Positions 9,605 to 19,901 of a DNA stretch of 64,000 nt are shown here, one piece after another (the first letter of the stretch is position 1; each line of letters begins with the position of its first letter). Made by a program: the position numbers and the translations under genes. The DNA is taken from assembly GCF_031846245.1 (NCBI RefSeq), contig NZ_JAVRIC010000011.1, positions 49,307-113,306 of the forward strand. Reading direction: 5' to 3'. The notes below the pieces were generated by a model. It was given only the letters and a program-made list of their open reading frames with translations. It made no database searches and was not told the origin of the DNA. This DNA is from Banduia mediterranea (GTDB lineage Bacteria; Pseudomonadota; Gammaproteobacteria; Nevskiales; Nevskiaceae).

Positions 9605-10555
9605 TCAGTCGGCGCCGGAGTTGACCAAAGACGCCAGTTCGTCGCGACTGGACACGGCCAGCTTGGTGTAGATGCGCTGCAGGTGGTTGGAGACCGTGGA
9701 CGGAGAGATGTCGAGATCGCGTGCCACGGACTTGTAGCTGCGTCCCGAGGCGATCGCATCCGCGATCTCACGTTCCCGATCCGTCAGGCGTTCAAGCGCG
9801 CCACGCTCCCAGATGCGGACATAGGCCAGATCCTTGTCGACTTCCACGAACACGGTGAGCCGACCCACTGTGATCTCGCTGCGCATGGTGTCGTCCGGAA
9901 TGTCGAACGGCAAGGGGCCGCCGCGCCAGCTTGGGAAATGCTTCTGGATCATCGACAGGAACGAATCCTGCGCGTGGTAAACGCGGCCCTCGCTGTCCAC
10001 CAGCGCGGTCGGCCGGTTCCAGTGCCTGGCGGTGGGGCGCGCGGCATTGAGGAAGTAGGACTGCGTCGCGGCGGCGGTCATCAGCGGCGCGGCGCGCGCC
10101 AGCAGGTACTTCGCCTCGCTGCCGAACGGTGGATCATCAAGGCTGCGGAACAGCGCGATCTCGGTACACAGCCCGGTGAGCTTGTCTTCCACGCGAATGG
10201 CGAGGATACGGCCCAGATCGAGTGGCTCCAGCACTCTTCGGTTGAAGGACTCAACACGCAGTTGTTCGTCGCTGATCAGGTCTTCGAGCGCCACGGCAAC
10301 ACCGGGCTCGGCGCCGATCGCCGCGTACACGGCGATGTTGGCGCGATTGCGCGACAGCACCGCCGCAGTGGTCGGCGGCAGATTGACCAGCGTCTGGCTG
10401 TGCGTAATCTCTGACACGATGTGACCGCGTCGCCACATCGCCCCCGTCGCCGGGATCATCTGCAAAAGCTCCTTGAGCAACCATTCGCGAAAAGTACTTC
10501 CGTCGACGCAAATAGCTCCTTCGAAGAAGAGCCGCGCCAGACTGGCGGTGTCCAT
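9605..10555 (-). CDS. LuxR-family transcriptional regulator
   Basis: A 316-residue regulator with a C-terminal LuxR helix-turn-helix (LTDREREIADAIASGRSYKS, then DLDISPSTVSNHLQRIYTKL). The N-terminal 240 residues have no domain I can name; they contain a PAS-like stretch near RPTALVDSEGRVYHAQDSFL. I placed the start at the ATG before DTASLARLFFEGA, because an upstream extension of 52 residues is Pro/Arg-rich and lacks a ribosome site. The gene converges with the GGDEF gene (11 bases apart) and diverges from an exported SH3-like protein gene. It may regulate that neighbour, itself, or both. The ligand, if any, is unknown. Confidence 0.85.
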   Translation of the reverse strand: MDTASLARLFFEGAICVDGSTFREWLLKELLQMIPATGAMWRRGHIVSEITHSQTLVNLPPTTAAVLSRNRANIAVYAAIGAEPGVAVALEDLISDEQLRVESFNRRVLEPLDLGRILAIRVEDKLTGLCTEIALFRSLDDPPFGSEAKYLLARAAPLMTAAATQSYFLNAARPTARHWNRPTALVDSEGRVYHAQDSFLSMIQKHFPSWRGGPLPFDIPDDTMRSEITVGRLTVFVEVDKDLAYVRIWERGALERLTDREREIADAIASGRSYKSVARDLDISPSTVSNHLQRIYTKLAVSSRDELASLVNSGAD

Positions 10556-10915
10556 ATTTCTTAGCCCCCCCGAGCTGCAAAGCGGTTGATGAATTGCCGC
10601 CATTCTAACCTGTCCGAAGTTCCCTAAACGTTCTTGGGGTAGTTCTGCCCTGGCCAGTCCAGGGGATACCGGGCGGCCGAAGATTGCTGTCATGGCAAGC
10701 ATTCCAGTCAATTCCCGATGTTTTGCTTGGATAATCGCTTGACCGCTTTTTCACTAGCCCCCGTATGGGGTGTTCGCTCCGGACTCTAGTCATGCTGGCG
10801 CCTTGGGTATGTGACTTTTGGATAGGTCCGGACTAGGGTGAGCGTTGGAACCCGTACGGGAAGCAAACGGGTCGTCTGGGGCGGCAAAGGAATGCTTGTC
10901 GTCAGGAGAACAGGG
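10556..10915. other. Divergent intergenic region with repeated TCCGGACT and a palindrome
   Basis: About 360 bases between the LuxR-type regulator and a rightward gene, with no convincing gene. It contains an 8-base direct repeat TCCGGACT at 10778-10785 and 10827-10834. An imperfect dyad CCCCGTATGGGG lies at 10759-10770 and a perfect palindrome CCCGTACGGG at 10851-10860. These may be operators for the adjacent regulator, which is inference. No clear sigma-70 hexamer pair was found. Confidence 0.4.
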
Positions 10916-11545
10916 ATGTTGAATCGATCCATCAGCCGGTGGCGCGCAGCGTTTTCGATGCTTTGCGCATGGTCGTGCATACAGATCGGGCCGGCGTGGG
11001 CCCTGGATTTCGAAGGGCAGGCCGCTACCGACCTGGCCCGTTTCCAGGATCTGCTGGAAGTGGCCAAACTGCGGGATGCGCACGAGATCGAGCTGCCGGT
11101 TGCCGGTGGCAATCTGGAAGTCACCGTCCGTGCCGGCAAGGTTTCCGATCAGGACTGCCACTACTACGAAACCCTGCGCAAGCACAGCGCCCGCCAGCCG
11201 GCGACGCTGCGCATCTGGCGGTCCGCCCATGCGCTGCCGTGCGCACGACTGGCCGATGATCTGCGGGCCAATCTGACGACCTTCGACATCGAACCTTCGG
11301 GCCTCGTCAGAACCGCGATTTCGCCGGTTTCGGCCGACGGGCGGGCCGGGTCGGCACATGTCGCCTTGACCGCCGGTGCACGAATTCGCAGCGAGCCTTC
11401 GTTGCAGTCGCTCAAGGTCAGGCCCACTCGCAGTGAAGCCGAGGTGGGTCCGTTGACGGCCGGTGACTGGCATCCGGTGCTGGAACACGGACGCGTGATC
11501 GGCTACGTTCACCGCGCCGTGGTCGAGCGGCTCGGTTCAGGCTGA
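10916..11545 (+). CDS. Exported protein with C-terminal SH3-like domain
   Basis: A 209-residue protein starting MLNRSISRWRAAFSML, with a signal peptide ending near PAWA. I chose this start over one 78 bases upstream because of the AGGAG ribosome site 10 bases before it. The middle region (LDFEGQAATDLARFQDLLEVAK) is helical and has the cysteine-containing segments DQDCHYYETL and LPCARLADDL. The last 70 residues (VALTAGARIRSEPSLQSLKVR, then VGPLTAGDWHPVLEHGRVIGYV) resemble a bacterial SH3 domain. No named family. The periplasmic location is inferred from the signal peptide. It reads away from the LuxR-type regulator gene. Confidence 0.7.
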   Translation: MLNRSISRWRAAFSMLCAWSCIQIGPAWALDFEGQAATDLARFQDLLEVAKLRDAHEIELPVAGGNLEVTVRAGKVSDQDCHYYETLRKHSARQPATLRIWRSAHALPCARLADDLRANLTTFDIEPSGLVRTAISPVSADGRAGSAHVALTAGARIRSEPSLQSLKVRPTRSEAEVGPLTAGDWHPVLEHGRVIGYVHRAVVERLGSG

Positions 11546-11579
11546 GGTCGCGCCCCTCTTTGACAACAGACACACTACT

Positions 11580-13067
11580 GTGGATTTCGAGGAATACCGG
11601 CGATATGACGCCGTAGGCCTTGCGGCGCTGGTCGCACGCGGAGAAGTGTCGGCCGAGGCCCTGCTCGAACTGGCCCTGGCGCGCAGCCGCGAAGTCGGCC
11701 CCAGGATCAACGCGATCGTGCACGACCTTGGCGATGCGGCACTCTCGCAGTTGGCTCGGCGCGCGCCTGCTGGTGCATTGGCAGGCGTGCCATTCCTGGT
11801 CAAGGATGTGTCGCAGGATATCGAGGGCGTGCCTACCCAGGCCGGTAGCCGCGCGCTGATGGACGCCGTGGCGCCGGCGACGGTGACGGCCGTGCGGCGC
11901 TGGATGGAGGCCGGTCTCATTGTCTTCGGAAAGACCGCGACACCGGAATTCGCCCTCAAGGGCATCACTGAAGCCCACGCCTATGGCGCGACGCGCAATC
12001 CCTGGAACCCGGCGCGGACGCCGGGTGGCTCCAGTGGCGGCGCAGCGGCCGCGGTCGCCGCCGGCATCGTGCCGATGGCCGGTGCCAACGATGGTGGCGG
12101 TTCGATCCGGATTCCCGCGGCGTACTGCGGCCTGTTCGGTCTGCGTCCCTCGCGTGGCCGCGTGCCGATGGGGCCCACCTATGGCGAACTCTGGGAGGGC
12201 GCGAGCAGCGATTTGGTGGTGTCGCGCTCGGTTCGCGACAGCGCCTTGGCGCTTGATCTGGCACAGGGCGCCGACGTCGGCGCGCCGTTCGTGATCGCGC
12301 CCCCGCAGCGACCGTATCTCGATGAGGCGGCGATCGACCCGCCGCCGCTGCGCATTGGTGTCCTCACGCGTTCGCCGATCGGCACGCCAGTGGATGCGGC
12401 CTGCGTCGAAGCCGTGGACCGGACCGCGACGCTGCTCGAATCGCTGGGGCACCACGTCGAGTGGGCCGAACCGGACATCGATGGCGCCGCGCTGGCCGAC
12501 AGCTATCTGCGCATGTATTTCGGACAGGTGGCGGCCGATGTCGAACGTGCGCGCAGGCTGACCGGACGCAATGACTTCGAGGCGGAGACGCGGGCGCTGG
12601 CGGCGCTGGGGCGATCGATGAACGCGGGCGAATATGTCGCTTCGCGACGTCGCTGGAACGTCTTCGCGCGGGCGCTTGGTGACTACCACCAGCGCTACGA
12701 CCTCTTGATGACGCCCACCGTGGCGATGCGTGCCGCGCGCATCGGCGAACTCGAACTCTCATCCGGCAAGCGGCTGATGATCTTGCTGATGCTGGGTTTG
12801 CGCGCCGGCCGCCTCGCGCTCAGGTCCGGCATGGTCCGGCAGCTTGCGCAGGACAGCCTGCAACGCACGCCGTTTACGCAGCTGTCCAATCTGACCGGCA
12901 CGCCGTCGATGTCGGTACCGCTGCACTGGGACGGCGAGGGCATGCCGGTTGGCGTGCAGTTTGTCGCCGCCTTCGGCGGCGAGGATCGGCTGCTGCAACT
13001 GGCCGGGCAGCTGGAGCGGGCGCAGCCCTGGTTCGATCGCGTGCCGACCGACTCCAAGGTCGCCTGA
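11580..13067 (+). CDS. Amidase-signature family amidase
   Basis: A 495-residue enzyme of the amidase-signature family, with the catalytic triad Lys75 (PFLVKD), Ser151 (GGSSGG) and Ser175 (GGGSIRIPA). The C-terminal part has [17 protein letters not shown] and [20 protein letters not shown], typical of the family. The length and the absence of GatA context (no gatB or gatC nearby) indicate a stand-alone amidase acting on amides, peptide amides or nitrile-derived amides; the substrate is unknown. The start is a GTG; no ATG lies near the start of the conserved region. It converges with valS, with only 8 bases between the stop codons. Confidence 0.88.
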   Translation: MDFEEYRRYDAVGLAALVARGEVSAEALLELALARSREVGPRINAIVHDLGDAALSQLARRAPAGALAGVPFLVKDVSQDIEGVPTQAGSRALMDAVAPATVTAVRRWMEAGLIVFGKTATPEFALKGITEAHAYGATRNPWNPARTPGGSSGGAAAAVAAGIVPMAGANDGGGSIRIPAAYCGLFGLRPSRGRVPMGPTYGELWEGASSDLVVSRSVRDSALALDLAQGADVGAPFVIAPPQRPYLDEAAIDPPPLRIGVLTRSPIGTPVDAACVEAVDRTATLLESLGHHVEWAEPDIDGAALADSYLRMYFGQVAADVERARRLTGRNDFEAETRALAALGRSMNAGEYVASRRRWNVFARALGDYHQRYDLLMTPTVAMRAARIGELELSSGKRLMILLMLGLRAGRLALRSGMVRQLAQDSLQRTPFTQLSNLTGTPSMSVPLHWDGEGMPVGVQFVAAFGGEDRLLQLAGQLERAQPWFDRVPTDSKVA

Positions 13068-13075
13068 GCGCGGGG

Positions 13076-15883
13076 CTACAGCGCCTTGATCCGGTCTTCC
13101 TGAACCCGCAGCGCTTCCAGATCCGCGCGCTGCTTGGCGACGCGTTGCCGCGCACCGTCCTGGACGTGTTCCGGGGCCTTGCCGAAATTGGGGTTGGAGA
13201 TTTGCACTTCGCCCTTGGCGAGGTCGGCTTCGACCTTCGCGATCTGCCGGCCCAGACGCGCCAGCTCGGCATCCTTGTCGATCAGGCCCTTGATCGGCAC
13301 CAGCAGCTTCATCTGGCCGAGCAGGGCCACCGCCGATTCGGGTGCGACTTCGTCGGATTCCAGGAACATCGGGTCTTCGACCCGGGCCAGGAATTCGATC
13401 GCCACGCGCATGCGCTGGGTGCGGGCGGCGTCGGCGTCCGTGGCGTTCTGCAACAGCAGCGGCAGCGGCTTGCCGGGCGCGATGTCCATTTCGCCGCGAA
13501 TCTGGCGGATGCCGAGGATGAAGGCCTTCAGCCATTCGATATCGGCTTCGGCGGCTTCGTCGATCCGGCTGGCGTCGGCGCGCGGATAGGGCTGGTGCAT
13601 GATCGTGTCGCCTGCGGCCGCAGCCAGCGGGGCGATGCGCTCGCGCACTTCCTCGGTGATGAACGGCATCAGCGGGTGCAGCAGGCGCAAGGACGTTTCG
13701 AGCACGCGCACCAGGGTACGCCGCGTGCCGCGTTGCTGCACCGCGTTGCCGGATTGCAGCGCCGGTTTCGCCAGTTCCAGATACCAGTCGCAGTACTCGT
13801 TCCAGACGAACTGGTAGAGCGCCTGGGCCAGCAGATCGAAGCGATAGCTTTCGAAGTGCGCGGCGACTTCGGTTTCGAGCTTCTGCAGACGCGACACGAT
13901 CCATCGGTCGGCGACCGACAGCTCGAATTGCAGCGTGTCGTCCTGGCCGCAGTCCTGATCCTCGCAGTTCATCAGCACGAAACGCGCGGCGTTCCAGATC
14001 TTGTTGCAGAAGTTGCGGTAGCCGTCGGCGCGGCTGGCGTCGAAGCGGATGTCGCGGCCGGGGCTGGCGAGCGCGGCGAAGGTGAAGCGCAGCGCGTCCA
14101 CGCCCAGCGGCGGGATGCCGTCCGGAAACTGCCTGCGCGTGGTCTTTTCGATCTTCTGGGCGAGCTGCGGCTGCATCATGCCGCTGGTGCGCTTGGCGAC
14201 GAGGTCTTCGAGGCTGATGCCGTCGACCAGGTCCAGCGGGTCCAGCACATTGCCCTTGGACTTGCTCATCTTCTGGCCTTCCGCATCGCGGATCAGGCCG
14301 GTGACATAGACCTCGCGAAACGGCGGCTTGCCGGTGAAGTACAGGCCCATCATCACCATGCGCGCGATCCAGAAGAAGATGATGTCGAAGCCGGTGACGA
14401 GCACGCTGGTGGGGTAGTAGCGCGCGAGGTCTTCGGTGTCGTCCGGCCAGCCCAGGGTCGCCAGCGGCCACAGGTCCGAGGAGAACCAGGTGTCGAACAC
14501 GTCCTCGTCCTGTTTGAGCGCGGTGTCAGGCGTGAGGACTGAGGCATATTTTTCGCGGACTTCGTCCTCGCTGCGGCCGACGTAGACATTTCCGGCTTCG
14601 TCGTACCAGGCCGGGATGCGGTGGCCCCACCACAGCTGGCGGCTGATGCACCAGTCCTGGATGTTGCCGAGCCACTGGTTATAGGTATTGATCCAGTTCT
14701 CGGGCACGAAGCGGATCGTGCCGTTCTCGCCGAAGGCCTCCAGCGCCGGGCGGGTGATGCGCGCCATGCCGCCGGGGCGGCCGTCGTCCTGGGTTTCGCG
14801 CGTGAGGTCCACGTACCACTGATCGGTCAGGTAGGGCTCCACCACCGAGCCGCTGCGGTCGCCGTGCGGCACGGTCTGCTTGTGGTTCTCGACCTTTTCG
14901 AGCAGACCCAGGGCTTCGAGATCGGCGACGATGCGGCGCCGTGCCTCGAAGCGGTCGAGGCCGCGATAGGCCTGCGGCACCGCATCGTTGAGCGTCGCGG
15001 TCGGCGTCAGGATGTTGACCAACGGCAGGCCGTGGCGCTGGCCCATGGCGTAGTCGTTGAAGTCGTGCGCCGGCGTGATCTTGACGCAACCGGTGCCGAA
15101 GTCCTTGTCCACGTAGTCGTCGGCGATGATCGGAATCTCGCGATCCGCCAGCGGCAGGCGAATGGTCTTGCCGACCAGCGACTGGTAGCGCTCGTCCTCA
15201 GGATGCACCGCCACGGCGGTATCGCCGAGCAGGGTTTCCGGGCGCGTGGTTGCCACCACCAGATGGCCGCCGCCGTCGGTCAGCGGATAGCGCAAGTGCC
15301 ACAGCTTGCCGTCAACGTCTTTGGATTCGACTTCCAGATCGGAGATCGCGGTCTGCAGCACCGGGTCCCAGTTGACCAGGCGCTTGCCGCGATAGATCAG
15401 ACCGTCCTCGTGCAGGCGCACGAAATGTTCGGTCACGGCCCTGGAATAGGCCGGATTCATCGTGAAGTTCTCGCGCGACCAGTCCACGGAATTGCCCATG
15501 CGGCGAATCTGGCGCGTGATGGTGCCGCCGGATTCCTCCTTCCAGGCCCAGACGCGTTCGAGGAAGGCTTCGCGGCCGAGGTCCAGCCGCGATTCGCCCT
15601 TGGCGGCGAGTTGGCGCTCCACCACCATCTGCGTGGCGATGCCGGCGTGATCGGTGCCGGGCACCCACAGCGCATCGCGGCCGGCCATGCGCTGATAGCG
15701 CGTCAGCGCGTCCATGATGGTGTGCTGGAAGGCATGACCCATGTGCAGCGTGCCGGTGACATTCGGCGGCGGAATCACGATCGAGTACGGATCGCCCTTG
15801 CCGCTGGGCGCGAAGGCGCCGCTGTCTTCCCAGGACTGGCGCCAGCGCGCCTCCACGGTTTTCGGTTCGAATGCCTTGTCCAT
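13076..15883 (-). CDS. valS: Valyl-tRNA synthetase
   Basis: A 935-residue class I aminoacyl-tRNA synthetase that charges tRNA-Val. It has the HIGH-type motif ([15 protein letters not shown], about 38-52) and KMSKSKGN (about 553). A large editing domain lies between them, with [19 protein letters not shown]. The anticodon-binding domain is followed by the C-terminal coiled-coil arm ([21 protein letters not shown]) found in bacterial ValS. Length is normal. In many gammaproteobacteria valS follows pepA-holC directly; here an EmrAB-like pair and a lipoprotein lie between them. Confidence 0.98.
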   Translation of the reverse strand: MDKAFEPKTVEARWRQSWEDSGAFAPSGKGDPYSIVIPPPNVTGTLHMGHAFQHTIMDALTRYQRMAGRDALWVPGTDHAGIATQMVVERQLAAKGESRLDLGREAFLERVWAWKEESGGTITRQIRRMGNSVDWSRENFTMNPAYSRAVTEHFVRLHEDGLIYRGKRLVNWDPVLQTAISDLEVESKDVDGKLWHLRYPLTDGGGHLVVATTRPETLLGDTAVAVHPEDERYQSLVGKTIRLPLADREIPIIADDYVDKDFGTGCVKITPAHDFNDYAMGQRHGLPLVNILTPTATLNDAVPQAYRGLDRFEARRRIVADLEALGLLEKVENHKQTVPHGDRSGSVVEPYLTDQWYVDLTRETQDDGRPGGMARITRPALEAFGENGTIRFVPENWINTYNQWLGNIQDWCISRQLWWGHRIPAWYDEAGNVYVGRSEDEVREKYASVLTPDTALKQDEDVFDTWFSSDLWPLATLGWPDDTEDLARYYPTSVLVTGFDIIFFWIARMVMMGLYFTGKPPFREVYVTGLIRDAEGQKMSKSKGNVLDPLDLVDGISLEDLVAKRTSGMMQPQLAQKIEKTTRRQFPDGIPPLGVDALRFTFAALASPGRDIRFDASRADGYRNFCNKIWNAARFVLMNCEDQDCGQDDTLQFELSVADRWIVSRLQKLETEVAAHFESYRFDLLAQALYQFVWNEYCDWYLELAKPALQSGNAVQQRGTRRTLVRVLETSLRLLHPLMPFITEEVRERIAPLAAAAGDTIMHQPYPRADASRIDEAAEADIEWLKAFILGIRQIRGEMDIAPGKPLPLLLQNATDADAARTQRMRVAIEFLARVEDPMFLESDEVAPESAVALLGQMKLLVPIKGLIDKDAELARLGRQIAKVEADLAKGEVQISNPNFGKAPEHVQDGARQRVAKQRADLEALRVQEDRIKAL

Positions 15884-16044
15884 CGATTTTCAGATGAAGG
15901 TCACAGGCCAGTACGGCCGGACCCAGTATGGAGATCTCTCGGGATCGGGTCGCGCAGCGTCCGCAATGCGCGCAGGTCGCGCATTTTAGCCGGATTGGAC
16001 GGGTTCCGGCCGCGCGCCCCAGGATGCCGGATAACTCCGTGATA

Positions 16045-17229
16045 TCAGAGTCCGGCCGTGGTTCGCTCGGATTTGGCATTATGGCCCTGATCACGCACGT
16101 CGATATCCACTTCCACCATCATGCCGGGCCCGATCAGCTCGGTCGGCCCCTGGTCCAGGCTGATGCGCACCGGCACGCGCTGCGTGATCTTGGTGAAATT
16201 GCCGGAAGGGTTCGGGTCCGGCAGCAGCGCGAACTGGCTGGTGGCGGCACGGCCGATCACCTGGACCTTGCCCGAGAAGCTCTCGTCCGGATAGGCGTCC
16301 ACGGTGATCGCGACCGCTTGGCCGAGGCGCAGCTCGCCGATGTCGGTTTCCTTGATGTTGGCGTCCACCCACAGCTTGTCCGGGTTGTGCATCATCAGGA
16401 TCGGCTGGCCGGCGGCGACGTATTCGCCCTGGTCCACCAGGGTCTTGTTGACCACGCCGTCGATCGGGCTGGGCACCACCAGATCGTGCAGACGCAGCAG
16501 CTCCTGCTCCAGCTCTGCCTCGGCATGCGCCAGTTCCTGACGCGCCACCTGCAGTTCGACGCGCAGCACATCCGGATTGGGCAGCGGCATCTGCGAGCCA
16601 TTGATGAGATAGCCGACCTGTGCGTTGTCCGCCTCCGAGCGGCTGACCTCGACCTGCTGGTGGGCCTGCTCGTATTCGGCCTCCGCGGCCTGGAAAGCGT
16701 AGTAGTCACGGTCGCGCTGCTGCTGCGAAATCGAGTCATTCCCGAGCAGGCGTTCGGAGCGCGCAAGATCCTTTTCCGCCTGAATCTTGCGCGCCTTGGC
16801 CGCCTGTTCGGCGGCGCGGCTGGCCGCTAGTTCCTGGCCGCTCACATTGACGCCGCCCTGGAATTGCCGCTGCGCCAGCTTCAGACGGGCCTGCTCGTAG
16901 TCGACGCGTGCCTGCATCGTGGCCACGTTCGCTTCCAGGGTCCGGCGCTGGCGTTCGTCGGCGGCGCTGTAGAGTTTCGCCACCGAGCTGCCCTTGGCGA
17001 GATGATCGCCGGCCATGATCGAGAATTCGTCGACCCAACCCGGCAGTCGGCTGCTCACCGTGACCTGGTCCGCCATCACCCGCGCATCCTGCTCGCTGAC
17101 GTGGGTGAGCCCGTGGTGGATGGCCAGGCCACCCCAGATCAAACACAGCAGAACCAGCAAGCCGGTGGCGGCCAGTTTGACCGGCTTGTAGCGGCTGCCG
17201 GGTTCAGGGCGTGGATTTGGGGAATTCAT
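16045..17229 (-). CDS. HlyD/EmrA-type membrane fusion protein
   Basis: A 394-residue periplasmic adaptor. There is one N-terminal membrane helix (LAATGLLVLLCLIWGGLAIHH). A lipoyl half-motif (VSSRLPGWVDEFSIMAGDHL), a long coiled-coil hairpin (about 90-230), the second lipoyl half (VVPSPIDGVVNKTLVDQGEYV) and a beta barrel follow. It links an inner-membrane pump to an outer-membrane channel. It lies 43 bases downstream of a DHA2-type transporter gene and is surely its partner (EmrAB/FarAB type). No TolC gene is in this operon, so it would have to use one coded elsewhere. Drug or fatty-acid export is the usual role of this family; the substrate here is unknown. Confidence 0.9.
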   Translation of the reverse strand: MNSPNPRPEPGSRYKPVKLAATGLLVLLCLIWGGLAIHHGLTHVSEQDARVMADQVTVSSRLPGWVDEFSIMAGDHLAKGSSVAKLYSAADERQRRTLEANVATMQARVDYEQARLKLAQRQFQGGVNVSGQELAASRAAEQAAKARKIQAEKDLARSERLLGNDSISQQQRDRDYYAFQAAEAEYEQAHQQVEVSRSEADNAQVGYLINGSQMPLPNPDVLRVELQVARQELAHAEAELEQELLRLHDLVVPSPIDGVVNKTLVDQGEYVAAGQPILMMHNPDKLWVDANIKETDIGELRLGQAVAITVDAYPDESFSGKVQVIGRAATSQFALLPDPNPSGNFTKITQRVPVRISLDQGPTELIGPGMMVEVDIDVRDQGHNAKSERTTAGL

Positions 17230-17272
17230 GCGTTGCTTCCTCGAATCGGATGTCGTGATTTCGGCTCCGGCG

Positions 17273-18826
17273 TTACGCGCGGGCCGTGTGTTGCCAGCGG
17301 CTGAGCAGCAGGGCGGGAACGGCGACCACCGCCAGGCTGGCCACGAGCAGCCAGAAGCCGTCCTGATAGGCCAGGATCGAGGCCCAGATCGCCTCGGTTC
17401 GTTCTGTCAGGTAGGCGGCCATGGCGTGCTGCTGCGTTTCGGGTACGCCCAATCGTCCGGCCAGGCTCGCCAGCTGGCCAAGCTGCTGGTTGGCCATGCT
17501 GTTGTCGGCGTTGACGCCGGCATTGAGGATCTGCCCGTGCAAGGCGGTGCGGCGGTCGAGAATGATGACCAGTACCGAGGTGCCCAGCGCGCCGCCCAAC
17601 TGCAAGGCGAAATTGATCGTGCCGGTACCGTAGCTCGCCAGATCCGACGACAGTGACGCGATCGAGCGCGACAGGATCGGCGGTGGGAACGAGGCCATGC
17701 CGACGGACAGAACCGCCATCGCCGTGGCCAGTGCCGCGAACGAAGTGTTCCAGTCCATCTGCGCCATGTGCCAGACCGAGAACACTGCGCAGGCCAAGCC
17801 CGACATCGTGATCCAGTGATTCGGAACGCGGTCGCTGAGGCGGCCGACCAGTGGCACCAGCACGGCGAGCACGATCGTGGACGGCAGGAAGATCTTTCCG
17901 GCGCTGACCGGGCTGTAATGCAGGATGGACTGCACGAACTGCGGCAGCAGGTACATGATTCCGTAGAAGGTGCCGCCGAACAGGAACATCGCGATCGCGC
18001 CGGCCAGGAATACACGGTTGGAGAAGACCTCCAGATCCAGCAATGGACGTACCGCGCGCTGCTGCCAGACGAGGAACGCCGCGGTGCACAGCGCCCCCAG
18101 GCCGAACAGCTCCAGCACGCGCGGATCGTTCCAGCCCCAGCGCTGACCGTTGGACAGCGCGGCCAGTACCGCGAAGATCGCGACAAAGGCCAGCACCGCG
18201 CCACGCCAGTCGAACGGCGGGCGCTCGCCGCGGTGTTCGCGTCCGGGCAGGAAGAAGTAGCCCATGACCATGCCGACCACGCACACCGGCAAGACGATGA
18301 AGAACACATAGCGCCAGGAGTAGTTCTCCACCAGCCAGCCGCCGACCACGGTCGCCAGCGTCAGCGGCAGGCTCAGGCTCATGCCGTACATTGCGGTTGC
18401 CATGCCGCGCGACTGCGGCGGGTAGACCGCGAACAGCGCCTCCATCGCCACCGGCCGGATCAGGCCGGTCATTGCGCCCTGCAGTACCCGTGCCGCCACC
18501 AGCGCGGCCATGCCTTCGCCCAAGCCGCCGAGGATCGAGGCGGCGATGAATACCAGCAGCAAGCCCATGAATGTTGCGCGCTGGCCTACGGCGGAGATCA
18601 ACCAGGGCGAGATCAGCAGCGACACCGTGGTGGAGGCGAGGAAGCCGGTCGACAGCCACTGCACCTGCGCGTCACTCATGCCGAAAGCGCCCTTGATGTA
18701 GGGAATCGCGACGTTGACGATGGTGATCGACATGCCCAGGCCGACCAGCCCCAGCATCACCGTCAGGGTGACCCAGAGCCGGTAGCGTGGACCATATCGT
18801 TCGAACAGTTCTTCCAGTGGACTCAT
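17273..18826 (-). CDS. DHA2-family (EmrB/QacA-like) MFS efflux transporter
   Basis: A 517-residue proton-driven multidrug transporter with 14 predicted membrane helices. It shows DHA2 family signatures, such as the motif C-like helix LPLTLATVVGGWLVENYSWRY and the front loop WLSTGFLASTTVSLLISPWL. The chosen start is the ATG before SPLEELFERYGPRYRLW, which puts about 20 residues before the first helix; a longer frame begins 54 bases upstream. The gene for its membrane fusion partner lies directly downstream. Unusually, the transporter gene comes first; in Escherichia coli emrA precedes emrB. No regulator gene (MarR type) is adjacent. Confidence 0.9.
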   Translation of the reverse strand: MSPLEELFERYGPRYRLWVTLTVMLGLVGLGMSITIVNVAIPYIKGAFGMSDAQVQWLSTGFLASTTVSLLISPWLISAVGQRATFMGLLLVFIAASILGGLGEGMAALVAARVLQGAMTGLIRPVAMEALFAVYPPQSRGMATAMYGMSLSLPLTLATVVGGWLVENYSWRYVFFIVLPVCVVGMVMGYFFLPGREHRGERPPFDWRGAVLAFVAIFAVLAALSNGQRWGWNDPRVLELFGLGALCTAAFLVWQQRAVRPLLDLEVFSNRVFLAGAIAMFLFGGTFYGIMYLLPQFVQSILHYSPVSAGKIFLPSTIVLAVLVPLVGRLSDRVPNHWITMSGLACAVFSVWHMAQMDWNTSFAALATAMAVLSVGMASFPPPILSRSIASLSSDLASYGTGTINFALQLGGALGTSVLVIILDRRTALHGQILNAGVNADNSMANQQLGQLASLAGRLGVPETQQHAMAAYLTERTEAIWASILAYQDGFWLLVASLAVVAVPALLLSRWQHTARA

Positions 18827-19040
18827 GCGTATTCGTTGCGACGGGACAGCATGCTCGCAGCCTGCCGCGGCGATCGCCACGACGGCATCAAGAGATCTGC
18901 CGATACGTCATTCCCGGGCGGGCCGACCGTCACGAAAGAGCAGGAACTCGACGGCAGGCAAATTGCTGACTAGGCAACGTATTGCGCGGCATTCTAATGG
19001 AAATGCGCGTGAAATGCTGTCAGAGATCTGCCGACGCGGC

Positions 19041-19412
19041 TCAGGCGTCGCCGCAGGACGGACCGTGCGTGATGAAGCTGCGGCCGGTGGTTTCGCCCTG
19101 GATCAGGATGAAAACCTGATCGCGGTTTGCGCAGTTCATGCTGATCCGGCCCGGCCGGCGCGTGCAGGCGAGGATGCGGTCGGCGGCGTGTTCGCGGCCG
19201 TCCGAGTCCAGATACGGGCCCTTGTGGATCACGCAGGAGAAGCCCGCGCCGCTCATCGCGGACCGGGCTTCGGCGACCGTGGAGCCCTTGGGCACGGCGT
19301 TCGTCAGCGATTGCCGCGTGGCCTGGTCGACCTCGGTGCTGAACAGGCTGCAGGCGCTCAGTGACAGAATGAGCGTGAGGGTGAAGGCGATGTCTGCGGG
19401 TCGTCGCATCAT
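19041..19412 (-). CDS. Small lipoprotein
   Basis: A 123-residue protein with a lipoprotein signal (LTLILSLSAC, lipid-bearing Cys21). The mature part contains a helix (EVDQATRQSLTNAVPKGSTVAEARSAM) and four further cysteines at about 60, 83, 94 and 119, so disulfides are possible. No family recognised. Its start overlaps the end of holC by four bases, so it is translated with holC from the pepA promoter or a local one. Confidence 0.75.
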   Translation of the reverse strand: MMRRPADIAFTLTLILSLSACSLFSTEVDQATRQSLTNAVPKGSTVAEARSAMSGAGFSCVIHKGPYLDSDGREHAADRILACTRRPGRISMNCANRDQVFILIQGETTGRSFITHGPSCGDA

Positions 19413-19852
19413 GCGCGGGCTCCGAGCTTGTGTGAGGCCAGATCGTAGCCGCGATCACGATAGAACTTGAACCGTGCGCGCGACCGCGCGCGGGTTTCGG
19501 CGTCGCCGTGGACGATTTCCAGCACGCGTTGGAAGCGGCTGAAGAAAGCGGGAACCTCATCGCCCAGATTCAGCAGCACGTCGTGATGGCTGGAAGGCGG
19601 ATCGCCGGCACCGATCAGCACCGACGCCAGCGCCATGTCCTCGCCCTTGGCCTCGACGCGCTCATGCGAGACGAAGCTGCCCTGCTTGAAGGTCCAGAGT
19701 GCCGCGTCGATGTCGTCCGCCAGCGCCGGGTTGGGCACATAGGCATAGATTCGAAGCCGTTCGCCTGCCGCCCGCTCACACAGCCGGCAGGCCGTCAGCA
19801 CCGGACCGATATCCTCGGTTTCGGGCAGCACATAGAAGTCGACGCGGGTCAT
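19409..19852 (-). CDS. holC: DNA polymerase III chi subunit
   Basis: A 147-residue protein with the HolC start (RVDFYVLPETE) and the segment ACRLCERAAGERLRIYAYVPNPALADDIDAALWTF, cut here only for recognition by its first residues CRLCERA. VLLNLGDEVPAFFSRFQRVLEIVHGD is also typical of the family. Chi joins the clamp loader to single-strand-binding protein during replication. It lies 49 bases downstream of pepA, the usual arrangement in gammaproteobacteria. Confidence 0.93.
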   Translation of the reverse strand: MTRVDFYVLPETEDIGPVLTACRLCERAAGERLRIYAYVPNPALADDIDAALWTFKQGSFVSHERVEAKGEDMALASVLIGAGDPPSSHHDVLLNLGDEVPAFFSRFQRVLEIVHGDAETRARSRARFKFYRDRGYDLASHKLGARA

Positions 19853-19901
19853 GCCGGAAAAGCCGGGACCGGGGGGCCGGGGGTGCGGCTCGCTGCGGGC
19901 T

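Noticed and set aside
12759..14471. A 570-residue open frame on the minus strand overlapping valS
   Set aside because: It is a shifted frame of valS, Arg/Gly/Ala-rich and without motifs.
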